Assembly: GCA_023251695.1 (NCBI GenBank)
Contig: JAHEYE010000029.1
Span: forward strand, 1 to 28,663
DNA: 28,663 nt
Direction: 5' to 3'
Source: Sphingobacteriaceae bacterium
GTDB lineage: Bacteria > Bacteroidota > Bacteroidia > B-17B0 > Aurantibacillaceae
The position numbers were made by a program, and so were the translations under genes. Position 1 is the first letter of the stretch, and each line of letters starts with the position of its first letter. Below, piece by piece: positions 1 through 7,812 of the stretch. The notes under the pieces are model-generated. The model was not told the DNA's origin, made no database searches, and saw only the letters and a list, made by a program, of their open reading frames with translations.

Positions 1-85
1 GCTTCGAGGGCATAAAAAAACCAAATTAATTAATGCAAAGTTAAATTATTGTTCCAATCTATTTAGTACTTTTAATGCTTAATAT

Positions 86-1519
86 ATGAGCTCATTATTC
101 AACAGAACAAAAATTGTAGCTACCATGGGTCCGGCTACGGCCGATATTGCGGTATTGGAGCAAATGTTTATTCAGGGCCTTGACATCTGCCGCATTAATT
201 TTTCGCATGGCGATTATTCGGCAGTTGAAGCAATAGTAAACAATATCCGTACACTAAATAAAAAGCTGAGTTACCATGTTGGTATTTTAGCAGATTTACA
301 GGGACCAAAATTAAGAATCGGAGCCGTAAAAGATAATAAAGTTACGCTGATTGAAGGAAAAGAAATTAGTATCTCCACCACAGAATGCGAGGGTGATGAA
401 AACCGGGTTTACATTACGTATCCGCAATTTCCGAAAGATGTTGAGGTGGGAGAAATGGTTTTGATAGATGATGGAAAATTGCATTTAAAAGTTATTTCCA
501 CTAACGGGACTGATGAAGTAAAATGTAAAATAATCATAGGTGGCAGTTTATCTTCAAAAAAAGGAGTTAATCTTCCCAACACAAAAATTTCATTACCATG
601 TTTAACACCAAAAGATTTAAAAGATCTTGATTTTGCTCTGGAACATGATTTTGATTGGATTGGTTTATCTTTTGTGCGTTCGGTAACCGATATTGTGGAC
701 TTAAAACAAATCATCCATAAAAAAGGAAAGCGTGCCCGTGTGATTGCAAAAATAGAAAAGCCGGAAGCAATCAGGGAAATCGACAATATCATTGATGTAA
801 CTGACGGTTTAATGGTGGCACGTGGTGATTTAGGTGTTGAATTACCGATGGAAGAAGTTCCCATGCTGCAGAAAATGATGGTGAAAAAATGCATTCAGGC
901 TTCTAAACCTGTTATCATCGCTACTCAAATGATGGAGAGCATGATTACCAGTTACACACCCACACGCGCAGAAGTAAACGATGTGGCTAATGCCGTTATG
1001 GATGGTGCCGATGCGGTGATGTTAAGCGCAGAAACTTCGGTCGGAAAATATCCCGTTAAGGTGATTGAAATCATGCGCCGCATTATTACCCAAGTTGAAA
1101 GTACAACCGATACCATTTATTACCGCGAGCACCCCCCACAAATAAAAACCATTACTTACATAACCGACAGCATTTGTTATAATGCCTGCGCACTTGCCCA
1201 TAATTCAGGTGTAAGCGCTATTATCAGCATGACGAATAGCGGGTATACTGCATTTAAATTAGCCAGTCACCGCCCGAAAGCCAATGTTTTTATTTTTACC
1301 GATAATTTGTCACTGCTCACAACTTTAAGTCTTGTGTGGGGCGTTCAGGGATTTTATTACGATAAGTACGAAAGTACCGATCAAACAATTTCTGATTTGA
1401 TTCTCTTTGTAAAGAACCGCGATTTGGTAAAGCATGATGATTTGGTAATTAATATTGCGAGTATGCCTATGAAGGAAAAAGGGCGTACCAACATGATGAA
1501 ATTAAGCCACGTTATCTAG
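86..1519 (+). CDS. pyk: Pyruvate kinase
   Basis: Final ATP-yielding step of glycolysis: phosphoenolpyruvate plus ADP gives pyruvate plus ATP, in the cytoplasm. The 477-residue protein matches the family's usual length. It starts with the conserved KIVATMGPAT segment. The substrate and cation-binding RINFSHG motif lies at about 36-42 (Arg36, Asn38, Ser40). The B domain spans roughly 74-172. The catalytic lysine block IAKIEKPEA has Lys222 and metal ligand Glu224, and ARGDLGVE carries Asp248. The signature around 280-320 (ATQMMESM, PTRAEV, MLSAETSVGKYP) is intact. The C-terminal domain is short but complete. The ATG is the first good start after AT-rich sequence. No clear TAnnTTTG promoter is present; TACTTTTA at 67-74 is only an approximate match. 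The gene stands alone, followed by a repeat element. Confidence 0.97.
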   Translation: MSSLFNRTKIVATMGPATADIAVLEQMFIQGLDICRINFSHGDYSAVEAIVNNIRTLNKKLSYHVGILADLQGPKLRIGAVKDNKVTLIEGKEISISTTECEGDENRVYITYPQFPKDVEVGEMVLIDDGKLHLKVISTNGTDEVKCKIIIGGSLSSKKGVNLPNTKISLPCLTPKDLKDLDFALEHDFDWIGLSFVRSVTDIVDLKQIIHKKGKRARVIAKIEKPEAIREIDNIIDVTDGLMVARGDLGVELPMEEVPMLQKMMVKKCIQASKPVIIATQMMESMITSYTPTRAEVNDVANAVMDGADAVMLSAETSVGKYPVKVIEIMRRIITQVESTTDTIYYREHPPQIKTITYITDSICYNACALAHNSGVSAIISMTNSGYTAFKLASHRPKANVFIFTDNLSLLTTLSLVWGVQGFYYDKYESTDQTISDLILFVKNRDLVKHDDLVINIASMPMKEKGRTNMMKLSHVI

Positions 1520-1541
1520 TTAATTACTTTTTGTTTTATGT

Positions 1542-1796
1542 TTTGGGCGCTCCGCCTAAGGCGGACGGGCTTATAGTTTATCCTGAGCTTGTCGAAGGAC
1601 TCCAATCTTTTTGCAAGAGGCAGGCAAAAAGGATTTCCGCTGCAATCCCTCGCGCAGCTTCTTCAAAAAACATATTCTTTCTTATTGAATATGCGTTAGG
1701 GATTGAGCCTTTGTCTGAGCTCTTTTTTGGTTTCAAAATAACCGTGCACCAAAAAAAGCGAGTGGCGAAAGCCCGACCCGCAGGGTAACGCCCAAA
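1542..1796. repeat. Fold-back intergenic repeat element (~255 bp, MITE/REP-like)
   Basis: This fills most of the 314 bp gap after pyk. The ends are inverted: TTTGGGCG at 1542-1549 and CGCCCAAA at 1789-1796. A second inverted pair sits inside, CGGGCTT at 1566-1572 and AAGCCCG at 1769-1775. The core nests further: AATCCCT (1644-1650) faces AGGGATT (1698-1704), and CATATTC (1671-1677) faces GAATATG (1687-1693). A short palindrome, TCCGCCT-A-AGGCGGA, is at 1551-1565, and a TCCTGAGCTTGTCGAAGGA motif is at 1581-1599. The pattern suggests a structured, probably multicopy, non-autonomous element. The 85-codon open frame across it is most likely not a gene. Copy number cannot be seen from one window. 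Confidence 0.75.
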
Positions 1797-1833
1797 GCCC
1801 CCACATCCTTAAGCCGAGAGGTAAAAGAAAAAA

Positions 1834-2292
1834 CTACATCGGCGCTTGTTTTCCTTTTGGACGGTAGGCATCAATCTTTCCATTTTTAATGTTTTCCAGA
1901 TTAATGGTAAGCGTATCCACAAAACGTTTGTTATTGAAATTCTGATGGTAAACCAAAATCGAACTTCCGTTTGCTTTTGAAACAATGGCGGTGTGTTTCG
2001 GAAAACTCATGCTGCGGTTCGGGAACATGAATTTTACATTGGTGAATTGTAAAATGTCGGCTGGTTTTAATCCTTCTTTTTTGTAATCAATCTTATCTCC
2101 GAAATTAAAGGGGGTGGACCAATCGGCATTTGCATTGTTAAGGGCGGCGTAAGCTAAGTCCCAGCATTCACCGCGGTCAATCTTTTTGCCCATGTTCTTC
2201 TTACAAAACTCCATTATTTTTCCTGCAACAGGAACAGTTTGGAAAGAAGACATGATGATAAATAAACAAAAATATGTAAGTAGTGTTTTCAT
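1834..2292 (-). CDS. Exported papain-like (NlpC/P60 or CHAP-type) protein
   Basis: A 152-residue protein with an N-terminal hydrophobic signal segment (about 1-23). The mature part has the layout of a small clan CA cysteine peptidase or amidase: a cysteine in GECWDLAYAAL (Cys43) at the start of a helix, a PADILQF stretch (about 78-84) like the 'GDLV.F' strand of NlpC/P60 proteins, and a histidine in KHTAIVSK (His100). HQN at 116-118 could supply a third polar residue. If active it would act outside the cytoplasm, possibly on cell wall peptides, but the substrate is unknown. It reads away from the small-protein/nucleotidyltransferase pair, so the two share a divergent promoter region. The gene is real; the fold call is moderate and the activity is inference. 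Confidence 0.7.
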   Translation of the reverse strand: MKTLLTYFCLFIIMSSFQTVPVAGKIMEFCKKNMGKKIDRGECWDLAYAALNNANADWSTPFNFGDKIDYKKEGLKPADILQFTNVKFMFPNRSMSFPKHTAIVSKANGSSILVYHQNFNNKRFVDTLTINLENIKNGKIDAYRPKGKQAPM

Positions 2293-2393
2293 GTACGGCG
2301 CGAGTATTAAATATACAAAAATTAAGCTTTTAATGAATTTTTTAAAGAAAATTGTGATTTTTACCCGAGAACATCATACATTTTTGAATCGAA

Positions 2394-2401
2394 TAATTTT
2401 G
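2394..2401 (+). promoter_or_regulatory. Bacteroidota-type -7 box before the small ORF/nucleotidyltransferase pair
   Basis: TAATTTTG matches the Bacteroidota -7 consensus TAnnTTTG exactly and lies 16 nt before the ATG at 2418. No convincing -33 TTG element was found at the usual distance, so this is a single-box call. Confidence 0.45.
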
Positions 2402-2417
2402 TATTTTAGCAATAGTA

Positions 2418-2558
2418 ATGAAAACTAAAAAACATATTGAAACAAATACCGCTAAAGAAGAGTTTAATGTTTTTGAGAAGCGCTTCCTTATGATGATGAA
2501 GCTGTTCAGGCTAGGAAAAATGATGAAAAATGCTAAAATTACCTATCCTTCAGTTTAG
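2418..2558 (+). CDS. Small Lys/Met-rich protein upstream of a nucleotidyltransferase
   Basis: A 46-codon ORF (ATG to TAG) that starts MKTKKHIETNTAKEEF and ends in a helical, basic, methionine-rich half (Met25-27, Met35-36, several Lys/Arg). It ends 5 nt before the ATG of the nucleotidyltransferase gene and has a TAnnTTTG box just upstream, so the two are probably co-transcribed. I recognise no domain. The layout of a tiny basic partner ahead of an AbiEii/MNT-like nucleotidyltransferase resembles a toxin-antitoxin pair, but that is inference. The protein is far too short to be an AbiEi-type antitoxin with a winged-helix domain. An alternative is a leader peptide. Confidence 0.6.
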   Translation: MKTKKHIETNTAKEEFNVFEKRFLMMMKLFRLGKMMKNAKITYPSV

Positions 2559-2563
2559 TAAAA

Positions 2564-3043
2564 ATGGATATTTCCGACAATGAAGTTTTACAATTATGCG
2601 GTGCTCTTGAAAAACACGAGGTTCTCTATATTTTAGTAGGAGGTTTCGCAATTAACCTTAACGGCTTTAATCGTTTTACCGTCGACATAGATATTTGGAT
2701 AAAGGATTCGAAAGAAAACAGAAATAGTTTAAAAAAGGCTCTGGAGGAAGTTGGTCTTGGTAATCTTGAAGGTATAGAAACAACACAATTTATTCACGGC
2801 TGGACTAATATTACACTTGCTTCAGGTATGGAACTTGATATTATGACTGAATTGGCAGGATTTAAGGACATAGATTTTGATGCTTGTTATAAGGTTGCTC
2901 CAACGGCTGAAATGTTTAAAGTAAAAGTAAGATTCTTACACTTAAATCATCTTATTGCAAATAAAAAAGCTGCAGGAAGAAGCAAAGATTTAATTGATGT
3001 TATTGAACTGGAAAAAATAAGGAACCAAAATAACGAAAAATAA
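2564..3043 (+). CDS. Nucleotidyltransferase (AbiEii / DUF6036-like fold)
   Basis: A 159-residue protein with a pol-beta-type nucleotidyltransferase core. It has the Gly-Gly helix in LVGGFAINLNGF (Gly26-27), the metal-binding pair in RFTVDIDIWI (Asp41, Asp43), and a probable third carboxylate in MELDIM (Asp92). The tail LIANKKAAGRSKDLIDVIEL (about 130-149) is typical of stand-alone AbiEii/MNT-like and antibiotic-adenylyltransferase-like proteins. Such enzymes move a nucleotide from NTP to RNA, protein or a small molecule; the substrate here is unknown. It follows the 46-residue ORF by 5 nt and converges on the DPP4-like peptidase gene with a 5 nt gap. All core catalytic residues look present. 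Confidence 0.85.
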   Translation: MDISDNEVLQLCGALEKHEVLYILVGGFAINLNGFNRFTVDIDIWIKDSKENRNSLKKALEEVGLGNLEGIETTQFIHGWTNITLASGMELDIMTELAGFKDIDFDACYKVAPTAEMFKVKVRFLHLNHLIANKKAAGRSKDLIDVIELEKIRNQNNEK

Positions 3044-3048
3044 TCCGG

Positions 3049-5187
3049 TTACAAATTATCAATAAAGTAATTGCAAATCTTTTCCATTAAATGCACGCGG
3101 TCTTTACCTAACACATTATGTTCATGCCCAGGGTAAGTATAATAATCCAATTGAATCCCTTTATCAGTTGCTTTTTTCAAATACTTAATACTGTGTTGCC
3201 AAACAACAACATTGTCCTGCGCGCCATGAATCATTAGTAATTTCCCTTTTAATTTGTCAACGTAATTCAATAAATTATTTTTCTCGTAACCTTCTTTGTT
3301 TTCCTGTGGTGTATCCATGTAACGCTCTGTGTACATAATTTCATAATAGCTCCAATCGATTACCGGTCCGCCTGCCACGCCAACTTTATATACACCGGGA
3401 TTTCTGGTCATTAAACTTGTGGTCATAAATCCGCCATAGCTCCAGCCATGAATACCAATTCTATTGGCATCTACGTAGGGCAACGATTTTAAATAATCGA
3501 CACCCTTTAATTGGTCTTCCATTTCTTTTGTTCCTAATTGACGGAAAGTAGCTTGTTCAAAATCTTTTCCGCGCCATGATGTTCCTCTGCCATCGAGTGT
3601 AAAAATGATATACCCTTTTTGTGCCATGTACTCATACCACAACTCACCACCCGCCATCCAACTGTTAGTTACCATTTGTGAGTGCGGACCGTTATATAAG
3701 TAAACGATCACCGGATATTTTTTAGTACTGTCGAAATCAACGGGTTTAAATAATCTGCAATTTAAATCTGTGCCTTCACTATTTTTAATAGTGAATAAAC
3801 TCCATTTTCCTGTTTTATATTCCTTCAAAGGGTTTTCCGCTTTGAAAATGCTAACTGATTTTTTTGTCTTGGTATTAATAACATAATATTCGCGTGGCGT
3901 GAAGCAAGACGAAAAATTATCAATTATATAATCTCCTTTTGCATCTCTTACCGCGCTATGAAAACCGTTTCCTGAAGTCAGGCGACTTAACTCTCCGCTC
4001 TTAATATTTACAGAATAATAATCCTGAGTCGCTGAACCTTGGTCGTTTGCTGTAAAAAATGCACGTGAATAACTTTCATCAAAACCAACGCCCTCTTTAA
4101 TTTCCCATTTGCCTTTAGTTAATTGTTTTACCAATGTTCCGTCGATGTTGTATAAGTAGGCGTGGCGGTAACCATCTCTTCTGCTCAGCCAGATAAATTG
4201 TTTTTCGTTTTTCACGAAATATATTGGCGCTAAAGGCTCAGTGTATTTTTCATCTTTCTCTTCAAATAATGTTTTTGTTATAGCTCCCGTCGCCACATCG
4301 TATTCATTTAACTTCATGTGATTTTGCCCGCGGTTTAAAACAGCGATGTAAATATTTTTTTCTGTCGGACTCCATTGAATGTTGGTTAAATATTGTTCTT
4401 TATCCCCTTCGGTTTTTACATACCATGTCTTTCCGGTTTTCAAATCGTAAATACCTAAAGTAACATAATGACTTTTATTTCCCGCCATCGGATATTTTAT
4501 GTTTTTGTTCTCAGCAGGATATTTGGTCCAGTCGATAATAGGATAATCCGTCACATCGCTTTGATCCATGCGGTAAAATGCTAAATAATTTCCAGCCGGA
4601 CTCCAATAAGTTCCTTTATGAATACCGAATTCATCACGGTGGACACTTTTTCCGTAAACTAAAGTGTAGGATCCGTCTTTTGTAATTTGTGTTTCGGTAC
4701 CTTTATTGCTAATGTATAAATTGTTATCCTCTTTCGTAAAAGCATAAACATCGTTATTCAATTCGTCATAAGAATCTATTGTCTTATCATTTTGTTTGCG
4801 GTCGCTATCCAATACTTTTTTCGAACCACTATCATAAATTAATTCAAGAATTCCACTTAGGAAATAAAATTGCTTTTCATTTTTCCATTCTAAAATAATG
4901 ATCTGTTTAAGCGAATCTCTTTTCTCAGCTTTTAAAAGGGTATTGATTTCGCTCATCGAAACTAAATCGCTCATTTTCCCGGTAGCGTTGTCACCAATTT
5001 TTACGATGTTGTTATCGATATAAGAGAACTTATCAGCGCCTTTAATAAAACTTAAATTCTGGAGACGTTTTGGGGCAAGGGTGGTACGGCCTTTTAAAAC
5101 GGCATCCTGAATGGTTAGGAGTTTGTTTTGTGAAAGAGTTGTGAAAGCAACAGCAATTGACAGAGCGAGAAAAAAAGCCTTTTTCAT
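3049..5187 (-). CDS. Exported dipeptidyl-peptidase IV family serine peptidase (S9B)
   Basis: A 712-residue protein that removes N-terminal dipeptides, typically Xaa-Pro, from peptides, in the periplasm or outside the cell. A signal peptide covers about 1-19. The beta-propeller (DPPIV N domain) spans roughly 40-480 and the alpha/beta hydrolase domain about 490-712. The catalytic triad is visible: Ser583 in GWSYGG, Asp658 in HGAQDN, and His690 in the PGHEHN segment. The motif that holds the substrate amino terminus, a Glu-Glu pair in classical DPP4, reads RDEFG here (Asp185-Glu186), so specificity may differ. Length and domain order are normal for Bacteroidota S9 peptidases. The gene is monocistronic and reads away from the membrane-protein pair at 5254. 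Confidence 0.93.
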   Translation of the reverse strand: MKKAFFLALSIAVAFTTLSQNKLLTIQDAVLKGRTTLAPKRLQNLSFIKGADKFSYIDNNIVKIGDNATGKMSDLVSMSEINTLLKAEKRDSLKQIIILEWKNEKQFYFLSGILELIYDSGSKKVLDSDRKQNDKTIDSYDELNNDVYAFTKEDNNLYISNKGTETQITKDGSYTLVYGKSVHRDEFGIHKGTYWSPAGNYLAFYRMDQSDVTDYPIIDWTKYPAENKNIKYPMAGNKSHYVTLGIYDLKTGKTWYVKTEGDKEQYLTNIQWSPTEKNIYIAVLNRGQNHMKLNEYDVATGAITKTLFEEKDEKYTEPLAPIYFVKNEKQFIWLSRRDGYRHAYLYNIDGTLVKQLTKGKWEIKEGVGFDESYSRAFFTANDQGSATQDYYSVNIKSGELSRLTSGNGFHSAVRDAKGDYIIDNFSSCFTPREYYVINTKTKKSVSIFKAENPLKEYKTGKWSLFTIKNSEGTDLNCRLFKPVDFDSTKKYPVIVYLYNGPHSQMVTNSWMAGGELWYEYMAQKGYIIFTLDGRGTSWRGKDFEQATFRQLGTKEMEDQLKGVDYLKSLPYVDANRIGIHGWSYGGFMTTSLMTRNPGVYKVGVAGGPVIDWSYYEIMYTERYMDTPQENKEGYEKNNLLNYVDKLKGKLLMIHGAQDNVVVWQHSIKYLKKATDKGIQLDYYTYPGHEHNVLGKDRVHLMEKICNYFIDNL

Positions 5188-5253
5188 AATACGATATAAT
5201 GGTTAAATTAGAGCATTAAATATAGATATAAAATAGTTATTGCGGCTGCCTTC

Positions 5254-5736
5254 GTGCTTTTTTTAACAGTGCATTTCACGGCTGTTCTGGTTTACGCGGA
5301 TCCGACGCCTGCAAACGAGGGAAGTAAATTAAAGGCCTTTTCATATCCATACGTATACCCTTACTTTCATCAGTCATGGTCCATGTTTGTGCCCATTCCA
5401 AAACAAAACTTTAATATTTATATACGGGATGAGGAGCATGGTTGGGAGGATATTTTTGGTCAGACTCTGAATGAACATCAATGTAACAGGCTTGGCGGAA
5501 ATGAGAATTTATTACTCTCGCTTGTTGCTGGCGTTCATTATTATGCTTCTTCCGTTGGCGCTACAAATTTTATTGCAACAGATGATGGAAGTAACCCTTA
5601 TTTAAAAGTACTTGAAAAGGTTCTGACAGGCTACATGACCTCAAAATACGGGAAACGTCCTGTAAAAATGGAAACTATAATAAGAATACATGACTTGAGC
5701 TCACACAAAATATACGCGCATTATTATAAAAATTGA
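5254..5736 (+). CDS. DUF5819-like membrane-anchored protein; start uncertain
   Basis: A protein with one N-terminal hydrophobic segment and a soluble extracytoplasmic part rich in aromatic residues (PYVYPYFHQSWSMFVP). This resembles the DUF5819 family, which often pairs with HTTM proteins. The first conventional start is GTG at 5254 (160 residues), but this cuts into the hydrophobic segment. The frame is open back to 5212 and encodes IKYRYKIVIAAAFVL just upstream. That is a positive, then hydrophobic, stretch expected of a signal anchor, with an ATT codon at 5215 where an ATG would be expected. The last four bases overlap the next gene (TTGA), so the two form an operon. The function of the family is not known to me, and the family call is from memory of its motifs. 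Confidence 0.75.
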   Translation: MLFLTVHFTAVLVYADPTPANEGSKLKAFSYPYVYPYFHQSWSMFVPIPKQNFNIYIRDEEHGWEDIFGQTLNEHQCNRLGGNENLLLSLVAGVHYYASSVGATNFIATDDGSNPYLKVLEKVLTGYMTSKYGKRPVKMETIIRIHDLSSHKIYAHYYKN

Positions 5737-6566
5737 CAGCAATTGTAACATATTTTTTTGATGAGTTGCGCTCGTTTAATGAAAGCAAGTGGCTACGTAA
5801 ATTATTGGCCGTATTTTTGATCTTCAAATGTGTTTATTGGGGCCTTGATTACGGCCTTTTGTTCGGTGAAAATTCAGCGGTATATAAGAACCTGGTAAGT
5901 TTACCATTTTGGCAAAAACCGGCTTTCTTTTTGTATTGGTCCGGTTCAATCGTTTTACCTAGGGGTTTTTTAATTGTGGCTTTCCTGAGCGCACTTTATA
6001 TTCTTGTTTCAAAGCGACATCTCCGTTTTGTTTTTTTTATTGTTTGGTTCTGTATAGTTAACATCAACAATAACGTTTACATTACTTTATCCGCGGGTGA
6101 TTATCTTTTTCAGCACCTACTTTTTTTCAGCATTTTTTTGTCGGACGGCAAAGAAAAATCAACCCCACTAAAAAGCGGAATTGACATTTCTTTTCACAAT
6201 GCAGGAATGATTGCATTGCGTTTACAGGTGTGCATTGTTTATTTTTATGCAGCGTATGCAAAGTTATTGGATCAAGACTGGATGAACGGTACTGCAGTAA
6301 ACGGCACATTTTCGGCTCATGAATTCAGCATGCCTTTTCTGTATCAAAGCAATGGACTAACCGGAATAGTGCTCGGCTATCTTGTAATCGGGTATCAATT
6401 ATTGTTCCCGCTTGTAGTATGGATGAAGAAAATAAAAAAATGGTTTTTATTGATTGGTGTTCTCCAACATCTTTTTATTGCATTTGTTATTGGTTTACCA
6501 TCCTTCGGTTTTATTATGATAATTGCCTATGCTGTTTTTTATGCACCGCGAACCAAAAATTCTTAG
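5733..6566 (+). CDS. HTTM-like multi-pass membrane protein
   Basis: A 277-residue protein with about six to eight membrane segments. The stretch QVCIVYFYAAYAKL (165-178), followed by a WMNG turn at 183-186, matches the core of HTTM (horizontally transferred transmembrane domain) proteins, which are distant relatives of vitamin-K-dependent gamma-carboxylase. A histidine lies in a later membrane helix (LQHLFIA, His246). It lacks the long soluble domain of true carboxylases, so carboxylase activity is not implied. It starts at TTG, overlapping the upstream stop as TTGA, and no ATG lies nearby, so translational coupling is likely. It ends 12 nt before prfB. The role is unknown; it probably acts with its upstream partner in the cytoplasmic membrane. 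Confidence 0.8.
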   Translation: MTAIVTYFFDELRSFNESKWLRKLLAVFLIFKCVYWGLDYGLLFGENSAVYKNLVSLPFWQKPAFFLYWSGSIVLPRGFLIVAFLSALYILVSKRHLRFVFFIVWFCIVNINNNVYITLSAGDYLFQHLLFFSIFLSDGKEKSTPLKSGIDISFHNAGMIALRLQVCIVYFYAAYAKLLDQDWMNGTAVNGTFSAHEFSMPFLYQSNGLTGIVLGYLVIGYQLLFPLVVWMKKIKKWFLLIGVLQHLFIAFVIGLPSFGFIMIIAYAVFYAPRTKNS

Positions 6567-6578
6567 TACATTCGCCCT

Positions 6579-7671
6579 ATGTTTACCTCCGACCAGCTTA
6601 AAGATCTCAATGATCGCCATAAGGCCTTAAGGGGGTTTCTTTGACTACGATAAAAAGAAACACGAGATAGAGGAACTTGAAGAGAAGGCGGGCGACCCGA
6701 ACTTCTGGAACGATCCGAAAAAAGCAGAACAAATTTTAAAGGAAACCAAAACAAAAAAGAATTGGACAAATGCCTTCGATGGCTTAACGCGTGGCGTTGA
6801 GGATACCAATACACTCTACGAATTTTTTAAATCAGGCGACGCAACAGAAGAAGAAACTGTGGCTCAGTTTAATCTTGCTTACAAGCAATTAGAGGAAATT
6901 GAATTTAAAAACATGTTACGCAGCGAAGAAGACTCGTTGAGTTGTGTTTTGCAGATTAATTCGGGTGCGGGTGGAACAGAAAGTTGTGATTGGGCAAGTA
7001 TGTTGATGCGCATGTATGTGATGTGGGCCGACAAACACGGCTACACAATTTCCGAACTTGATAAGAACGATGGTGATGCCGCCGGAATAAAATCGGTATC
7101 TCTGCAAATTGAAGGTGATTTTGCTTATGGTTACTTGAAAGGTGAGAATGGCGTGCATCGTTTGGTGCGGATCAGCCCCTTTGATGCTAATGCAAAACGC
7201 CATACATCTTTTGCATCAGTTTATGTTTATCCGATTGTTGATGATACTATAGAGATTAATATTCATCCAAATGACATTGAAATGTCTACAGCACGAAGCG
7301 GTGGGGCAGGCGGACAAAATGTAAACAAAGTAGAAACCAAAGTTCAGATTTTGCATAAGCCCACAGGAATTGTAGTTGTTTGTCAGGTAGAACGTTCTCA
7401 GTTAGCCAACCGTGAGCGCGCCATGAAAATGCTGAAATCGCAATTATACGAATTGGAAATGCGTAAGCGAAATGAAACGCGCGCCGCTGTTGAGGATGGA
7501 AAAATGAAAATAGAGTGGGGCTCTCAAATCCGTTCTTATGTTTTGCACCCTTATAAAATGGTGAATGATGTCCGCACCGAATTAAAAATTACCGATGCCG
7601 AAGCTGTCCTCGATGGCGACCTCGACGAATTAATAAAAGCGTACTTAATGAGTACAGCCAAAAAAAGTTAA
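6579..7671 (+). CDS. prfB: Peptide chain release factor 2, with programmed +1 frameshift
   Basis: RF2 ends translation at UGA and UAA codons. The gene is in two frames: codons 1-21 from ATG 6579, then an in-frame TGA (6642-6644), then the +1 frame from 6643 to the stop at 7669-7671. This gives a 363-residue product, close to the 365 of E. coli RF2. The stop-recognition tripeptide SPF is at about 199-201 and the peptidyl-hydrolysis motif GGQ at about 244-246 (in SGGAGGQNVN), each about six residues before the E. coli positions. The join restores the conserved N-terminal sequence LDYDKKKHEIEELE. Reading the split as a broken gene would be wrong. A weak TAnnTTTG-like box, TACATTCG, lies at 6567-6574. 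Confidence 0.96.
6630..6645 (+). promoter_or_regulatory. prfB: RF2 autoregulatory +1 frameshift site
   Basis: The sequence AGGGGGTTTCTTTGAC differs from the E. coli site (AGGGGGTATCTTTGAC) at one base. It has an internal Shine-Dalgarno-like AGGGGG (6630-6635), a three-base spacer, the slippery CTT codon (6639-6641), then TGA and C. When RF2 is scarce the ribosome pauses at UGA and slips forward one base, so RF2 controls its own synthesis. The mechanism is from established knowledge; the site is seen directly. Confidence 0.95.
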
Positions 7672-7691
7672 TACATTCCTATTCTTTCGGA

Positions 7692-7714
7692 CGTCATCCT
7701 GAGCTTGACGAAGG
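7692..7714. repeat. Short dispersed repeat with TCCTGAGCTTG core
   Basis: TCCTGAGCTTGACGAAGG (7697-7714) repeats, with one change, the motif at 1581-1598 inside the fold-back element. Here it also forms a small hairpin with CGTCA (7692-7696) pairing with TGACG (7706-7710). It lies between prfB and gldM. Confidence 0.6.
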
Positions 7715-7812
7715 GCCCAATAAATAACGCAATAAAAAAATAAAGTTACAGTCCGTAACATTTATTCCCATTCCTTCATTATATCCTTCATAACCCCCTA
7801 AAATGTATTGCT

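Noticed and set aside
409..894. Long open frame antisense to pyk
   Set aside because: It lies fully inside a strongly conserved gene and shows no protein motif. Other antisense frames in gldM, tex and gltX were dropped for the same reason.
1531..1788. 85-codon open frame after pyk
   Set aside because: It lies almost entirely within the fold-back repeat, and its sequence follows the inverted repeats rather than any protein pattern.
2186..2428. 80-codon frame on the + strand before the nucleotidyltransferase
   Set aside because: It overlaps the coding region of the papain-like protein on the other strand and spans the promoter region. The 46-codon ORF in another frame fits better.
6563..6814. 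83-codon frame on the - strand over the start of prfB
   Set aside because: It is antisense to the RF2 N-terminal coding region and has no recognisable content.
6579..6859. prfB as a pseudogene with a premature stop
   Set aside because: The TGA is in the classical RF2 frameshift site and the +1 frame restores a full-length protein with SPF and GGQ.
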